Below the pieces are notes generated by a model. That model was not told the origin of the DNA. It searched no databases and saw only the letters and a program-made list of their open reading frames with translations. The translations under genes and the position numbers were made by a program. From the NCBI GenBank assembly GCA_964494735.1, contig CAZBSD010000016.1, forward strand, positions 1 through 49,038: a stretch of DNA of 49,038 nt, written 5' to 3'. The DNA comes from PHAA01 sp964494735. GTDB lineage: Bacteria > Bacillota > Syntrophomonadia > Syntrophomonadales > Syntrophomonadaceae. Each line of letters begins with the position of its first letter. Position 1 is the stretch's first letter. Shown here in pieces: positions 22,351-30,467 of this stretch.

Positions 22351-24708
22351 ATGATCAAGCTTTCGATCCGGCAATTGGTGGAAATGATATTGCGCAGCGG
22401 GGATATTGACAGTCGTTTTGTGTCCGGGGACCGGATGCATGAGGGGGCTCGTGTCCATCGCGTCCTGCAGAAGAACAACCGCGAGAACCATACCGACTAC
22501 CGCAGCGAAGTGTTTCTCTCCGGGCAATACTGGTGTGACGGGGAGGAATATGTTTTGGAGGGTCGCGCCGATGGGGTCTACAGCCAGGAAGGCGTCTATA
22601 CCTTGGAGGAGATCAAGACTACCGTGCTGCCCATGAGCAGGATCAGTGAAGATCATGACCTCGCCCATTGGGGCCAGGCCCAATGCTACGCTCATATCTT
22701 CGCCGTGCAGAACCAACTGGAGGAGATATCGGTCCAGCTCACCTATTTCAACCCGGAAACCAATGATACCAAGAAATTTGTCCGTATTTTTGATATTTCC
22801 CAGCTGGAAGAATTCGTAAATCAACTCATATACGAGTACTCGGTGGGGGCCAAGTTGGCAGCCGCATGGATGACGGCCCGCAATGACTCGATTCGCAGCC
22901 TGCAGTTTCCTTTTCCCATCTACCGAAAGGGGCAGCGGCAACTGGCGGTGGCGGCTTATCGCACCATTGCCAGCCGCGGCAAGTTATTTGTGCAGGCCCC
23001 CACCGGGGTAGGCAAGACGGTTTCGCTCCTTTTCCCGGCTGTTAAGGCTATGGGGGAGGGCTTTGCATCCAAGATTTTTTATCTCACCGCCAAGACTATC
23101 ACCCGGCAGGTGGTTGAGGAGGCGATGGGCCGAATGCGTGAGGGCGGACTGAGGATCAAGACCCTGACCCTGACTGCCAAAGAAAAAATATGCTTCTGTG
23201 AAAGGGCGGTCTGCCGTCCCGACTACTGCCATTTCGCCAGGGGGCATTATGACCGTGTCAACCAAGCGGTATTGGATGCCATCCAAGGCGGTGACGATCT
23301 GGACCGCACTGCCATCGAGGCATACGCGCGCCAACATCAGGTCTGTCCGTTCGAACTGTCCCTCGACCTGTCCCTGCTGGCTGACTGTGTGATCTGCGAT
23401 TACAACTACGTGTTCGATCCCAGGGCCTATCTGCGCCGCTTTTTCGCTTCGGGCGGATCGGGTGATTACGTGTTCCTCATTGATGAGGCCCATAACCTGG
23501 TCGACCGTTCCCGGGAGATGTTTTCCGCCCAGATCCGCAAGACCAGCTTCTACAAGGTGAAGCAGGAGCACAAAGGCCGCAGCAAGTCGTTGGACAAGGT
23601 GCTCAATGCGATCAATCGCTATATGGTCAGGCTGCGCAAGCAGAGTTCCGAACAAGGTGGCAGTCTGGTCAGCGCCGACAAGCCGGAAGAACTTATCGAC
23701 CTGGTGGGTACATTTACGGCCGCTGGGGAGGCGATGCTCAAGGACAGCCGGGAATTGGGCGAGGACAATGCTTTTTTGCAGCTTTACTTCGACGCCACGG
23801 GCTTTATGAGCATTGCCGATATCTATGACCAACGCTACATGACCCTGGTGGAGGCGGAGCGTAATGAGGTGACAGTGAAACTGTTTTGCCTGGATCCATC
23901 CCATCTGTTGGCCGAGGCCTTGCAGCGAGGGGGTTCCGCCATCCTGTTCTCGGCCACCCTAACCCCGCTTCCTTACTTCCGGGCGATTTTGGGCGGCCAA
24001 GATGAGGACGCCGTGCTGTCACTGGCCTCTCCCTTCGATCCCGGCAAGCTGTGCATAATGGTGGCCGACCGGGTCTCCACCAGGTTTAAGGACCGGGAAC
24101 GGACCCGGGCTGAGGTGGCCAACCTGATCGGCGCATTCGTCTCTGGCCGGACCGGCAATTACATAGTATATTTTCCGTCCTACCGATATATGAGTGAGGT
24201 TGGGGAAGAATTCAGAGCCGCATTTCCACACATCCGTTCCACCGTTCAACAAACCGGTATGACCGAGCCTGACCGGGAGTTGTTCCTGGCCGGGTTCGAA
24301 GAACATCCATCTCAGACCCTGGTCGCCTTCTGCGTGTTGGGGGGGATATTTGCAGAAGGCATTGACCTTACCGGCAGCCGCTTGATAGGGGCAGTGGTGG
24401 TGGGGGTAGGGTTGCCCCAATTGAATATTCAGCAGGATACAATAATGGACTATTTCCATCAAAACGGGGGCCAGGGTTACGAATATGCCTACCGGTATCC
24501 GGGCATGAACAAAGTCCTCCAAGCCGCGGGCCGGGTGATCCGCTCCGAGGACGACCGCGGAGCAGTATTGCTTATAGATGAGCGCTACGGTCACCGCAGT
24601 TATAAGGAACTTTTCCCCCGTCATTGGTGCCAGCGGCTGATCGTCCGAGACGCCCGGGCCGTGAGGACCACTTTGGAGGTCTTCTGGCGCAGGGGAGAGG
24701 ACCAATAA
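22351..24708 (+). CDS. XPD/DinG-type Fe-S helicase with N-terminal PD-(D/E)XK-like domain
   Basis: The 785-aa protein is a superfamily 2 5'-3' DNA helicase. Residues ~1-185 resemble a RecB-type nuclease domain (YVLEGRADGV, YTLEEIKTT, GQAQCYAH). Walker A is APTGVGKT (K222); four cysteines in KICFCERAVCRPDYCHF and VCPFE frame the 4Fe-4S cluster; the DEAH box is at 378-381. Late motifs include ILFSATLTPL, YIVYFPSYRY, GGIFAEGIDLTGSRLIGAVV and QAAGRVIRSEDDRGAVLLID. ATG 22351 follows CAGGAGAG. It probably acts in DNA repair; the nuclease residues resemble D-G-R-A-D and E-I-K, so nuclease activity is possible. Confidence 0.88.
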   Translation: MIKLSIRQLVEMILRSGDIDSRFVSGDRMHEGARVHRVLQKNNRENHTDYRSEVFLSGQYWCDGEEYVLEGRADGVYSQEGVYTLEEIKTTVLPMSRISEDHDLAHWGQAQCYAHIFAVQNQLEEISVQLTYFNPETNDTKKFVRIFDISQLEEFVNQLIYEYSVGAKLAAAWMTARNDSIRSLQFPFPIYRKGQRQLAVAAYRTIASRGKLFVQAPTGVGKTVSLLFPAVKAMGEGFASKIFYLTAKTITRQVVEEAMGRMREGGLRIKTLTLTAKEKICFCERAVCRPDYCHFARGHYDRVNQAVLDAIQGGDDLDRTAIEAYARQHQVCPFELSLDLSLLADCVICDYNYVFDPRAYLRRFFASGGSGDYVFLIDEAHNLVDRSREMFSAQIRKTSFYKVKQEHKGRSKSLDKVLNAINRYMVRLRKQSSEQGGSLVSADKPEELIDLVGTFTAAGEAMLKDSRELGEDNAFLQLYFDATGFMSIADIYDQRYMTLVEAERNEVTVKLFCLDPSHLLAEALQRGGSAILFSATLTPLPYFRAILGGQDEDAVLSLASPFDPGKLCIMVADRVSTRFKDRERTRAEVANLIGAFVSGRTGNYIVYFPSYRYMSEVGEEFRAAFPHIRSTVQQTGMTEPDRELFLAGFEEHPSQTLVAFCVLGGIFAEGIDLTGSRLIGAVVVGVGLPQLNIQQDTIMDYFHQNGGQGYEYAYRYPGMNKVLQAAGRVIRSEDDRGAVLLIDERYGHRSYKELFPRHWCQRLIVRDARAVRTTLEVFWRRGEDQ

Positions 24709-24865
24709 GAATACTTCGCCGTCCATTTGCTTAATTATGCGGCTATTGCTATATATTAGATAGAGGAGCCAGACCAGGTATGATGGGTCGATGCGGCGGA
24801 ACGATCTTGCCGGCGCCGCCGGCAGACGAGTAGGAGTATATTTGCGGTGATCAGGCATGAGGGAC

Positions 24866-25016
24866 AAAGGAGGAGGGAATCCTATATGACAACCAACTAC
24901 TGATCTGCTGCGCCGCAGCCTGCAGGCCAGGAAAACCAGCCGGGAACCAGAAAAGACACCCAAACCGACCAGAGCGCGGAGGAAGGTGTAAGCAGGGCGC
25001 GGAGGAAAGTGTAAGT
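24866..25016 (+). pseudogene. Possible ku relic before ligD
   Basis: A very good ribosome-binding site (AAAGGAGGAGGGA) and ATG at 24886 lead into only MTTNY-stop. A shifted frame to 24991 reads TDLLRRSLQARKTSREPEKT then PKPTRARRKV-stop, like the basic tail of bacterial Ku proteins (VVDLMEAL-SL plus Lys/Arg-rich end). Ku normally sits next to ligD, which follows at 25077. The end is duplicated: 24971-24993 and 24994-25016 agree at 20 of 23 bases. I read this as a gene deleted internally; the Ku identity is an inference. Nothing else is seen in 24709-25076. Confidence 0.3.
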
Positions 25017-25076
25017 GGGGGAGTCTCAGGATAGAGTATTGGGTCAGATAACCGAGGAGGGAGCAAGCGGAGGAAT

Positions 25077-27587
25077 ATGCGCAAGCCAGATCCACTCAAT
25101 CCTTACCAGGCGAAAAGGAATTTCACCGTCACCCCTGAACCATCCGGCTGCGGCAGTGGGGCGGAACAGGGCTGGGCATTCGTAGTTCAGAAGCATGATG
25201 CCCGCAGCACCCATTATGATCTGCGGCTGGAACTGGACGGGGTTCTCAAAAGCTGGGCGGTGCCTAAAGGGCCTAGTCTCCAGACCGGTGAAAAACGTTT
25301 GGCGGTGCATGTGGAGGATCATCCCCTGGATTATGTGAATTTTGAGGGGACCATTCCCGCCCATCAATATGGTGCCGGCACTGTCTTCATCTGGGATCGG
25401 GGCACCTGGGAACCGGTCGGAGATCCTCGTCAGGGCTTGGAATCCGGCCACCTCAAATTCACCCTGCACGGGGAAAAGCTAAAAGGCGCCTGGGTCCTGG
25501 TGCAGATGCGCCGTAAAACCGGTGCGGAAAAAGACTGGTTGTTAATCAAGGAACGTGATACCGCTCCCCCGGTGGAGTCAGAACAACCCTTGGCGCAACC
25601 TTCACCAAACCCAGCCGCGGGAGACGCCATGCTCCTTTCCTTACCTTCCGGTGCCCAACCAGGACCAGTCCCTGATCGGCTGGCCCCTCAATTGGCGACC
25701 CTGACAGACCAACCGCCCCCCGGCGGCGATTGGACTTATGAGATAAAATTTGACGGCTATCGGATGTTGACCCGTTTCGATTCGGATGCGGTCACCATAT
25801 TTACCCGCAATGGCCATGACTGGACGGCCAAACTGGCCAGCCTGGTTGAGCCCCTGAAACAACTCCCAGTTGCCCCCGGGTGGCTGGATGGGGAGATAGT
25901 GCTGCTGGGAGACGACGGCAGGCCGGATTTCGGTGCCCTTCAATCGGCCTTCGACGCTGCCCGCACCGGTGAGATAGTCTATTTCATTTTTGATATGCCT
26001 TTCTATGCCGGTTACGATTTGCGCCAGGCCAGTCTGGCTGCCCGCCGGGTTTTGCTGGCTGATGTCCTGCAACCGTCAACATCTTCCCGGATCCGATTCA
26101 GTGAAGATTTTACCGGCAGTGGCCCGGATATTCTCCACAGCGCCTGCAGTATGGGGCTGGAAGGGGTAATAGGGAAAAGAAAAGGTTCAGCGTATGTGTC
26201 CGGCCGGTCGCCCAACTGGATAAAATTGAAATGCAACCAGCGGCAGGAGTTCGTCATCGTCGGATTCACTTCCCCGACCTCGCCAATCAGGGGTTTCAAG
26301 TCGCTGCTGCTGGCGATGTACGACCAGGATGCCCAGCTGCGTTATGCGGGCAAAGTGGGCACCGGTTTCAATGCCCGCAATTCTCCTGCCATCACAGCCA
26401 ACCTGAATCGCCTGGCAGCTGACAAGCCCCCCCTATTCGAGGTGCCCAAGGGCATAACCGCCAACTGGGTACGCCCGGAATTGGTGGCCGAGGTCTCTTT
26501 CACCGAGTGGACCAAGGACGGATTGGTAAGGCATGGGGTTTTCCACGGCCTGCGCAGCGATAAATCACCCGATAAAATTACCCGCGAGAAACCGGCTGTT
26601 GATATCCCGGCGGCTACTACACAAAATGAACCAGGTTCTGATCAGCCCGTCCCAGTTGCAACCGTAAAAAACGGATCAAAGCCGCGCCGGTCGGTCCAAA
26701 CTGCAACCCGGAACCAGACCATCAGTAATCCGGACCGGGTAGTAGATCCTACTACCTCCCTGACCAAAATGGATCTGGCCAACTATTATCGCTTGGCAGC
26801 CGGCAGGATGCTGCCCCATCTCCAGGACCGCCCGGTGTCCTTCTTGCGGGCTCCGGAGGGGATCAGCGGTGATTTCTTCTTTCAGAAGCATGGGGAGAAA
26901 CTGAAGATCCCGGGCTTGAAACTTCTGGACCCGGCCCTGACCCCGGGGCATCCGGCCATGATGTCCATAGATACAGAAGAAGCCTTGATAGGCGCTGTAC
27001 AGATGAATGTGATTGAGTTTCATACCTGGAATGGTACCGTCAAAAATATTGAAAAGCCGGACCGGATGGTATTTGACCTGGATCCCGGCGAAGGGGTGGG
27101 CTGGGCGATGATAATCGAGGCGGCCGAATTGACCCGCACCCTGCTGGAGGAATTGGAGTTGCAGAGCTTTCTGAAAACCAGCGGCGGCAAGGGTTTGCAC
27201 GTGGTGGTACCACTGAAGCCGCGTGATGATTGGGATACCGTGAAAGCCTTCTCCAAAGGAGTGGCCAGTCACCTGGCCCGGATCATACCCGACTATTTTA
27301 CCGCCATAAGCGGGCCGCGTAACCGGGTCGGCAAGATCTTCATAGACTACAACCGCAACGGCCGCGGTGCCACCACGGCAGCGGCCTTTTCTGCCCGGGC
27401 CCGGGCTGGTCTGGGGGTTTCCATGCCCTGTTCCTGGTCGGAGCTGAAGACACTCACCAGCGGTTCGCAGTGGACTATCAACAACGGTCATATTCGCCTG
27501 GAGAGCGATCATGACCCCTGGCAAGACTATGGCCGCAACAAACAGATATTGAAGGCCAGCAGCAAGAGACTCATGGTTGAGCGGTGA
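25077..27587 (+). CDS. ligD: ATP-dependent DNA ligase LigD, three-domain
   Basis: LigD processes and seals double-strand breaks in non-homologous end joining. The 836-aa protein has the order phosphoesterase-ligase-polymerase. The phosphoesterase (~30-155) has QKHDARSTHYDLRLE (H40, H46, D48) and H82. The ligase (~205-520) has the nucleotidyl lysine K224 in EIKFDGYR, then WLDGEIVLL, GLEGVIGKRKGSAY and WIKLKC. The primase-like polymerase (~555-830) has VFDLDPGEGV (D667, D669), SGGKGLHVVVPL and IFIDYNRNGRGATTAAAFSA. All catalytic motifs look intact. GCGGAGGA precedes the ATG. Its usual partner Ku is absent apart from a possible relic directly upstream. Confidence 0.95.
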   Translation: MRKPDPLNPYQAKRNFTVTPEPSGCGSGAEQGWAFVVQKHDARSTHYDLRLELDGVLKSWAVPKGPSLQTGEKRLAVHVEDHPLDYVNFEGTIPAHQYGAGTVFIWDRGTWEPVGDPRQGLESGHLKFTLHGEKLKGAWVLVQMRRKTGAEKDWLLIKERDTAPPVESEQPLAQPSPNPAAGDAMLLSLPSGAQPGPVPDRLAPQLATLTDQPPPGGDWTYEIKFDGYRMLTRFDSDAVTIFTRNGHDWTAKLASLVEPLKQLPVAPGWLDGEIVLLGDDGRPDFGALQSAFDAARTGEIVYFIFDMPFYAGYDLRQASLAARRVLLADVLQPSTSSRIRFSEDFTGSGPDILHSACSMGLEGVIGKRKGSAYVSGRSPNWIKLKCNQRQEFVIVGFTSPTSPIRGFKSLLLAMYDQDAQLRYAGKVGTGFNARNSPAITANLNRLAADKPPLFEVPKGITANWVRPELVAEVSFTEWTKDGLVRHGVFHGLRSDKSPDKITREKPAVDIPAATTQNEPGSDQPVPVATVKNGSKPRRSVQTATRNQTISNPDRVVDPTTSLTKMDLANYYRLAAGRMLPHLQDRPVSFLRAPEGISGDFFFQKHGEKLKIPGLKLLDPALTPGHPAMMSIDTEEALIGAVQMNVIEFHTWNGTVKNIEKPDRMVFDLDPGEGVGWAMIIEAAELTRTLLEELELQSFLKTSGGKGLHVVVPLKPRDDWDTVKAFSKGVASHLARIIPDYFTAISGPRNRVGKIFIDYNRNGRGATTAAAFSARARAGLGVSMPCSWSELKTLTSGSQWTINNGHIRLESDHDPWQDYGRNKQILKASSKRLMVER

Positions 27588-27734
27588 ACTGTTGGGGTGA
27601 CATGACCCAAGCTGGAACCGATATCCGGGAACGACTGATAGGGAAGCGAAAGGCCACATAAGGAAGATCAACAGTCTTTATGATAATTTATTCGCACGAT
27701 ATGGGAGACACCCTGCGTATAAATAAGAGAGGAC

Positions 27735-27824
27735 AAAACGAGCCGCGCTGGTGCGGGCGAAATTCAGATGTTTGAGAAAAAAGAAGTAAAAATATAAAAC
27801 GAGCCGCGCTGGTGCGGGCGAAAT
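27735..27824 (+). repeat. Two identical 29-bp repeats with a 32-bp spacer
   Basis: An identical 29-base unit (AAAACGAGCCGCGCTGG, then TGCGGGCGAAAT) occurs at 27735-27763 and 27796-27824. The unit contains CCGC-GCTGGT-GCGG, a small stem. The spacer is A-rich. A 14-base part, GATGCGGGCGAAAT, recurs once at 29197-29210 with one change, 46 bases before the exporter operon. The array lies 75 bases before a c-di-GMP riboswitch. It may be regulatory or a two-unit CRISPR-like remnant; no cas genes are present. 27588-27734 holds no feature. Confidence 0.6.
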
Positions 27825-27897
27825 ATTGGTTCAGGAGATACGAAGGTCGTACTGGATAACTGAACAAGTTCAACGACTAATCGATTTTAGGAGTTCT

Positions 27898-27992
27898 ACA
27901 TACTCTTGACAAAGGCAAACCCGTCGAAAGGCGGGGACGCAAAGCCACGGGTCTAAGGCCGCAAGGTAATGACAGCCGGGTTGCCGGGAGCA
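27898..27992 (+). ncRNA. c-di-GMP-I riboswitch (GEMM-I)
   Basis: The conserved aptamer core is present: AAGGCAAACCCGTCGAAAGG (27912-27931, GAAA tetraloop), GGGGACGCAAAGCC (27933-27946), a second arm with GGGTCTAAGGCCGCAAGG (GCAA tetraloop) and the closing GCCGGGTTGCCGG. GACGCAAAGCC and the paired GNRA-loop helices are diagnostic. A terminator hairpin follows 20 bases later, so control is probably by transcription attenuation. GAGCAG at the aptamer's 3' side could pair with CTGCT of the terminator and act as the alternative pairing. The controlled gene is the VanW-like protein at 28087. Confidence 0.92.
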
Positions 27993-28010
27993 GAAGATTG
28001 GTGTATACCG

Positions 28011-28043
28011 ACCTGCTGGGGCTACGGCTTGAGCAGGTTTTTT
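28011..28043 (+). terminator. Riboswitch expression-platform terminator
   Basis: ACCTGCT (28011-28017) pairs with AGCAGGT (28032-28038), followed by six T. It sits between the c-di-GMP aptamer and the VanW-like gene. Whether ligand turns it on or off cannot be read with certainty from sequence alone. Confidence 0.85.
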
Positions 28044-28086
28044 GTTGGTCCGGCCGCAGAATAATGATGGAAAGAAGTAATGATGG

Positions 28087-29001
28087 ATGATAACTAGAAG
28101 GACAAAGTATCAACCGGTATTCTTCCTGGGGCTGGTTTTGGTGGCCAGCCTGGTGCTGGCAGGTCTTCCCTTCCAGGCTCAGTTCCGACTCCAAGCCCAT
28201 CAGGCTGCGGCCGTAGCGGCCGATAAAGTGGTGATCAGCGGAGACAAACTGCAGATAGACAACCAGACCCTGGACATACAGGCCCGGCCGGCCCTCTTCA
28301 TCGACTCATCCTGCCTGGAGCTGCTCCCGGACATCCTCCTCATAGCCGAAGAACGGCGCCCCTATGTGATCGTGAGGGCTGCATTCCCACCGGACTTCAT
28401 GCCCGAGGGGATCTCTTATTATTGGGCAGCCGATACCGGGACTATATCACCGGCCCTGGTCTGGTATGATAACAAGCTGATCGGATACATGTATTCGGCG
28501 GTAGAACCGGAACTGTATAAACTCAGTTATCCCCGCTTGATAGGGGAGGGCCAGGTGGACAATCGTATCCACGCTGATGGCACCAACCAAAATGCGGTGC
28601 GGGCGGCTCAGCAGATCAGCCGAACCGAATTGGCGCCGGGGGAGACATTCTCCTTTTACGACCATGTGGCACCATCGCCCGCCAATGGATATGTAGAGGG
28701 ATTGACCCTATTCAATACCGAGGAGGGACCTCAGTGGCAGCCGGATATAGGCGGGGGTATATGCCGCACCGCGACGGCTCTGAATTTCGCCGTGCAGCAA
28801 GCCGATATGGAGATAGTGGAGAGACACTACCATTCCGAAGCCGTTTCATATGCCGAAAAGGGTGAGGATACGGCGGTGGCCCGCAGTTCAGGATGGGACT
28901 ATCGCTTTAGGAATACCAGCGATAAGAGAGTCAGGATAGTCGGGGTCCAACAACAGGATACCCTGATATTCCGGATTTATGAACTCTTGGAGCAGCCCTG
29001 A
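28087..29001 (+). CDS. VanW-like secreted protein
   Basis: The 304-aa protein begins with a basic stretch and a hydrophobic segment (VFFLGLVLVASLVLAGLPF), so it is exported or membrane-anchored. Residues ~155-290 form the VanW core: NRIHADGTNQNAVRAAQQIS, LAPGETFSFYDHVAPSPANG, IGGGICRTATALNFAVQQAD, ERHYHSEAVSYAEKGEDTAV, FRNTSDKRVRIVG. VanW domains occur in vanB clusters and many Firmicute surface proteins; the function is unknown. The ribosome-binding site is weak (AAAGAAG). The upstream c-di-GMP riboswitch is the strongest clue, since targets of such switches are often adhesion or surface proteins. Confidence 0.88.
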   Translation: MITRRTKYQPVFFLGLVLVASLVLAGLPFQAQFRLQAHQAAAVAADKVVISGDKLQIDNQTLDIQARPALFIDSSCLELLPDILLIAEERRPYVIVRAAFPPDFMPEGISYYWAADTGTISPALVWYDNKLIGYMYSAVEPELYKLSYPRLIGEGQVDNRIHADGTNQNAVRAAQQISRTELAPGETFSFYDHVAPSPANGYVEGLTLFNTEEGPQWQPDIGGGICRTATALNFAVQQADMEIVERHYHSEAVSYAEKGEDTAVARSSGWDYRFRNTSDKRVRIVGVQQQDTLIFRIYELLEQP

Positions 29002-29111
29002 TCCGGGCGGTACCGCCTTGAAGATCGAGATAGAGGACAAAAACAACCACGACTGGGAATTGCCCTGGTGAATTTGATTATGACAATTCAATACAGATAT
29101 TGCTAAGATAT

Positions 29112-29152
29112 AAGTGCTGGTATGAATGACATATGACATACGAGCACTTTTT
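29112..29152 (+). terminator. Terminator after the VanW-like gene
   Basis: AAGTGCT-GG-TATG (from 29112) pairs with CATA-CG-AGCACTT (to 29149), followed by five T. It separates the riboswitch transcript from the exporter operon at 29256. Confidence 0.75.
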
Positions 29153-29255
29153 AGCACCCGGGGAAGGATTACACCAACAACAACAGACCGGGTGCCGATG
29201 CGGGCGAAATCCCATTTAGACCGGATAGAAACATAATCATGATCTGGAGGGTACC

Positions 29256-30467
29256 ATGGATTATATCATTCAACATAAAAAACGAGTGACTTGGGCCGCG
29301 GCGCTGATATTGGGGATTCTATTGCTGTGGCTTATATTCAGGCCCCGAACCGTTCCGGCTTATGAGGTAGTGAAACAGGATTATGTGCCCTCCCTGCTGC
29401 TTAGCGGCGAGGTCATAACCGAGCGCAGCATCCTATTGTCGGCCCAGAATTCGGGCCAGGTAACTGCCGCTCCGGTGAAAAAGGGTAATAAGATCAGCCA
29501 GGGTCAGTTGCTGGTCCAGATCGACGATACCCAACCGCGGCTCAACCGGGACCGGGCGGCGGCGGCTGTAAACATGGCCAGTTCCCAGCTGCAAAAGGCG
29601 GCTACCGTCACCTTGGAGGAAGCCCGGGCCAGCAGCGTCCAGGCCGACCTGGCCAGGGATAAAGCGGAATTGGAATATGAGCGTATAAAAGCCTTGAATG
29701 AAGCCGGTGCGGTGAGCCAGACGGCGTTGGAGGAAGCGGAAAGAAATCGGATCATAGCCCAGGAGAAGGCCCGCTCGGCTCGGACCCTGAGGGATTCTCT
29801 GCAGCAGGGAGGTTCCAACATCGCCATACTGCAGGCCGAATTAAAGCAGAGGCAGGTGGACCTGGCAGAGAAGGAGATACTGGTGGAGCAATGCCAGATA
29901 TTGAGTCCCGCCGACGGAGAGCTGCTGGACATCTATGTTGCTCCGGGTGAATTGTTGACGGTGGGCAGTCAGACAGCACTGATTGCCGCTGGAGACGGAA
30001 TGAGGATCAAGATCCAGCCTGACCAGCGTTATGCGGGCCTGGCAGCGACCGGAAACCGGGCTGAAGTATGGATAAACAATGCTGCCGATACCAAATGGGA
30101 GGCCCGGGTGGTGGCCACCGAACCGGTAGCCAATGCCGAGCAGGGTTCACTAACGGCTGAACTGGAGTTTACCGCGGTTACACCGCCGCTGTCACCGGGA
30201 CAGCTGCTCTCGGTACAATTATTCGGACCGGCACAGCCCCTGGCGATAATAATACCGGAGAAATATCTGGCGGTTGAGGGCGGCGTCAGCGGGGTATGGT
30301 TGACTGATGACAACCGGGCCCATTTCAGGGCGGTGCAGATGGGGACCAGGACCGTAGATGGGGTGGTAATCACGGCAGGCCTGCAACAAGGCGACGTCAT
30401 TGTGGAACCTTTGGGAGTCAAAGAGGGAGAGCGGTTGTCACCGCGCCAGGAAAAGAGTCAGCCATGA
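29256..30467 (+). CDS. HlyD/MacA-type membrane-fusion (adaptor) protein
   Basis: The 403-aa protein has an N-terminal anchor (VTWAAALILGILLLWLIF) and the adaptor layout: a lipoyl half (SAQNSGQVTAAPVKKGNKIS, QGQLLVQIDD), a long coiled-coil hairpin (~95-195), the second lipoyl half (ILSPADGELLDIYVAPGELL) and beta-barrel strands. In Firmicutes such proteins pair with MacB-type ABC exporters and act on the outer face of the membrane. Its stop overlaps the permease ATG by 4 bases. GATGCGGGCGAAAT and a possible TTCAAT-N16-TATAAG promoter lie upstream. Confidence 0.87.
   Translation: MDYIIQHKKRVTWAAALILGILLLWLIFRPRTVPAYEVVKQDYVPSLLLSGEVITERSILLSAQNSGQVTAAPVKKGNKISQGQLLVQIDDTQPRLNRDRAAAAVNMASSQLQKAATVTLEEARASSVQADLARDKAELEYERIKALNEAGAVSQTALEEAERNRIIAQEKARSARTLRDSLQQGGSNIAILQAELKQRQVDLAEKEILVEQCQILSPADGELLDIYVAPGELLTVGSQTALIAAGDGMRIKIQPDQRYAGLAATGNRAEVWINNAADTKWEARVVATEPVANAEQGSLTAELEFTAVTPPLSPGQLLSVQLFGPAQPLAIIIPEKYLAVEGGVSGVWLTDDNRAHFRAVQMGTRTVDGVVITAGLQQGDVIVEPLGVKEGERLSPRQEKSQP

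Noticed and set aside
22984..23904. 306-codon minus-strand frame opposite the helicase
   Set aside because: Shadow of the helicase gene; no ribosome-binding site or recognisable motif.
26676..27671. 331-codon minus-strand frame opposite ligD
   Set aside because: Long antisense frames are common in G+C-rich genes; the ligD strand carries all conserved motifs.
27735..27824. Calling the two repeats a CRISPR array
   Set aside because: Only two repeats and one A-rich spacer, no leader or cas genes; kept as an unexplained repeat.
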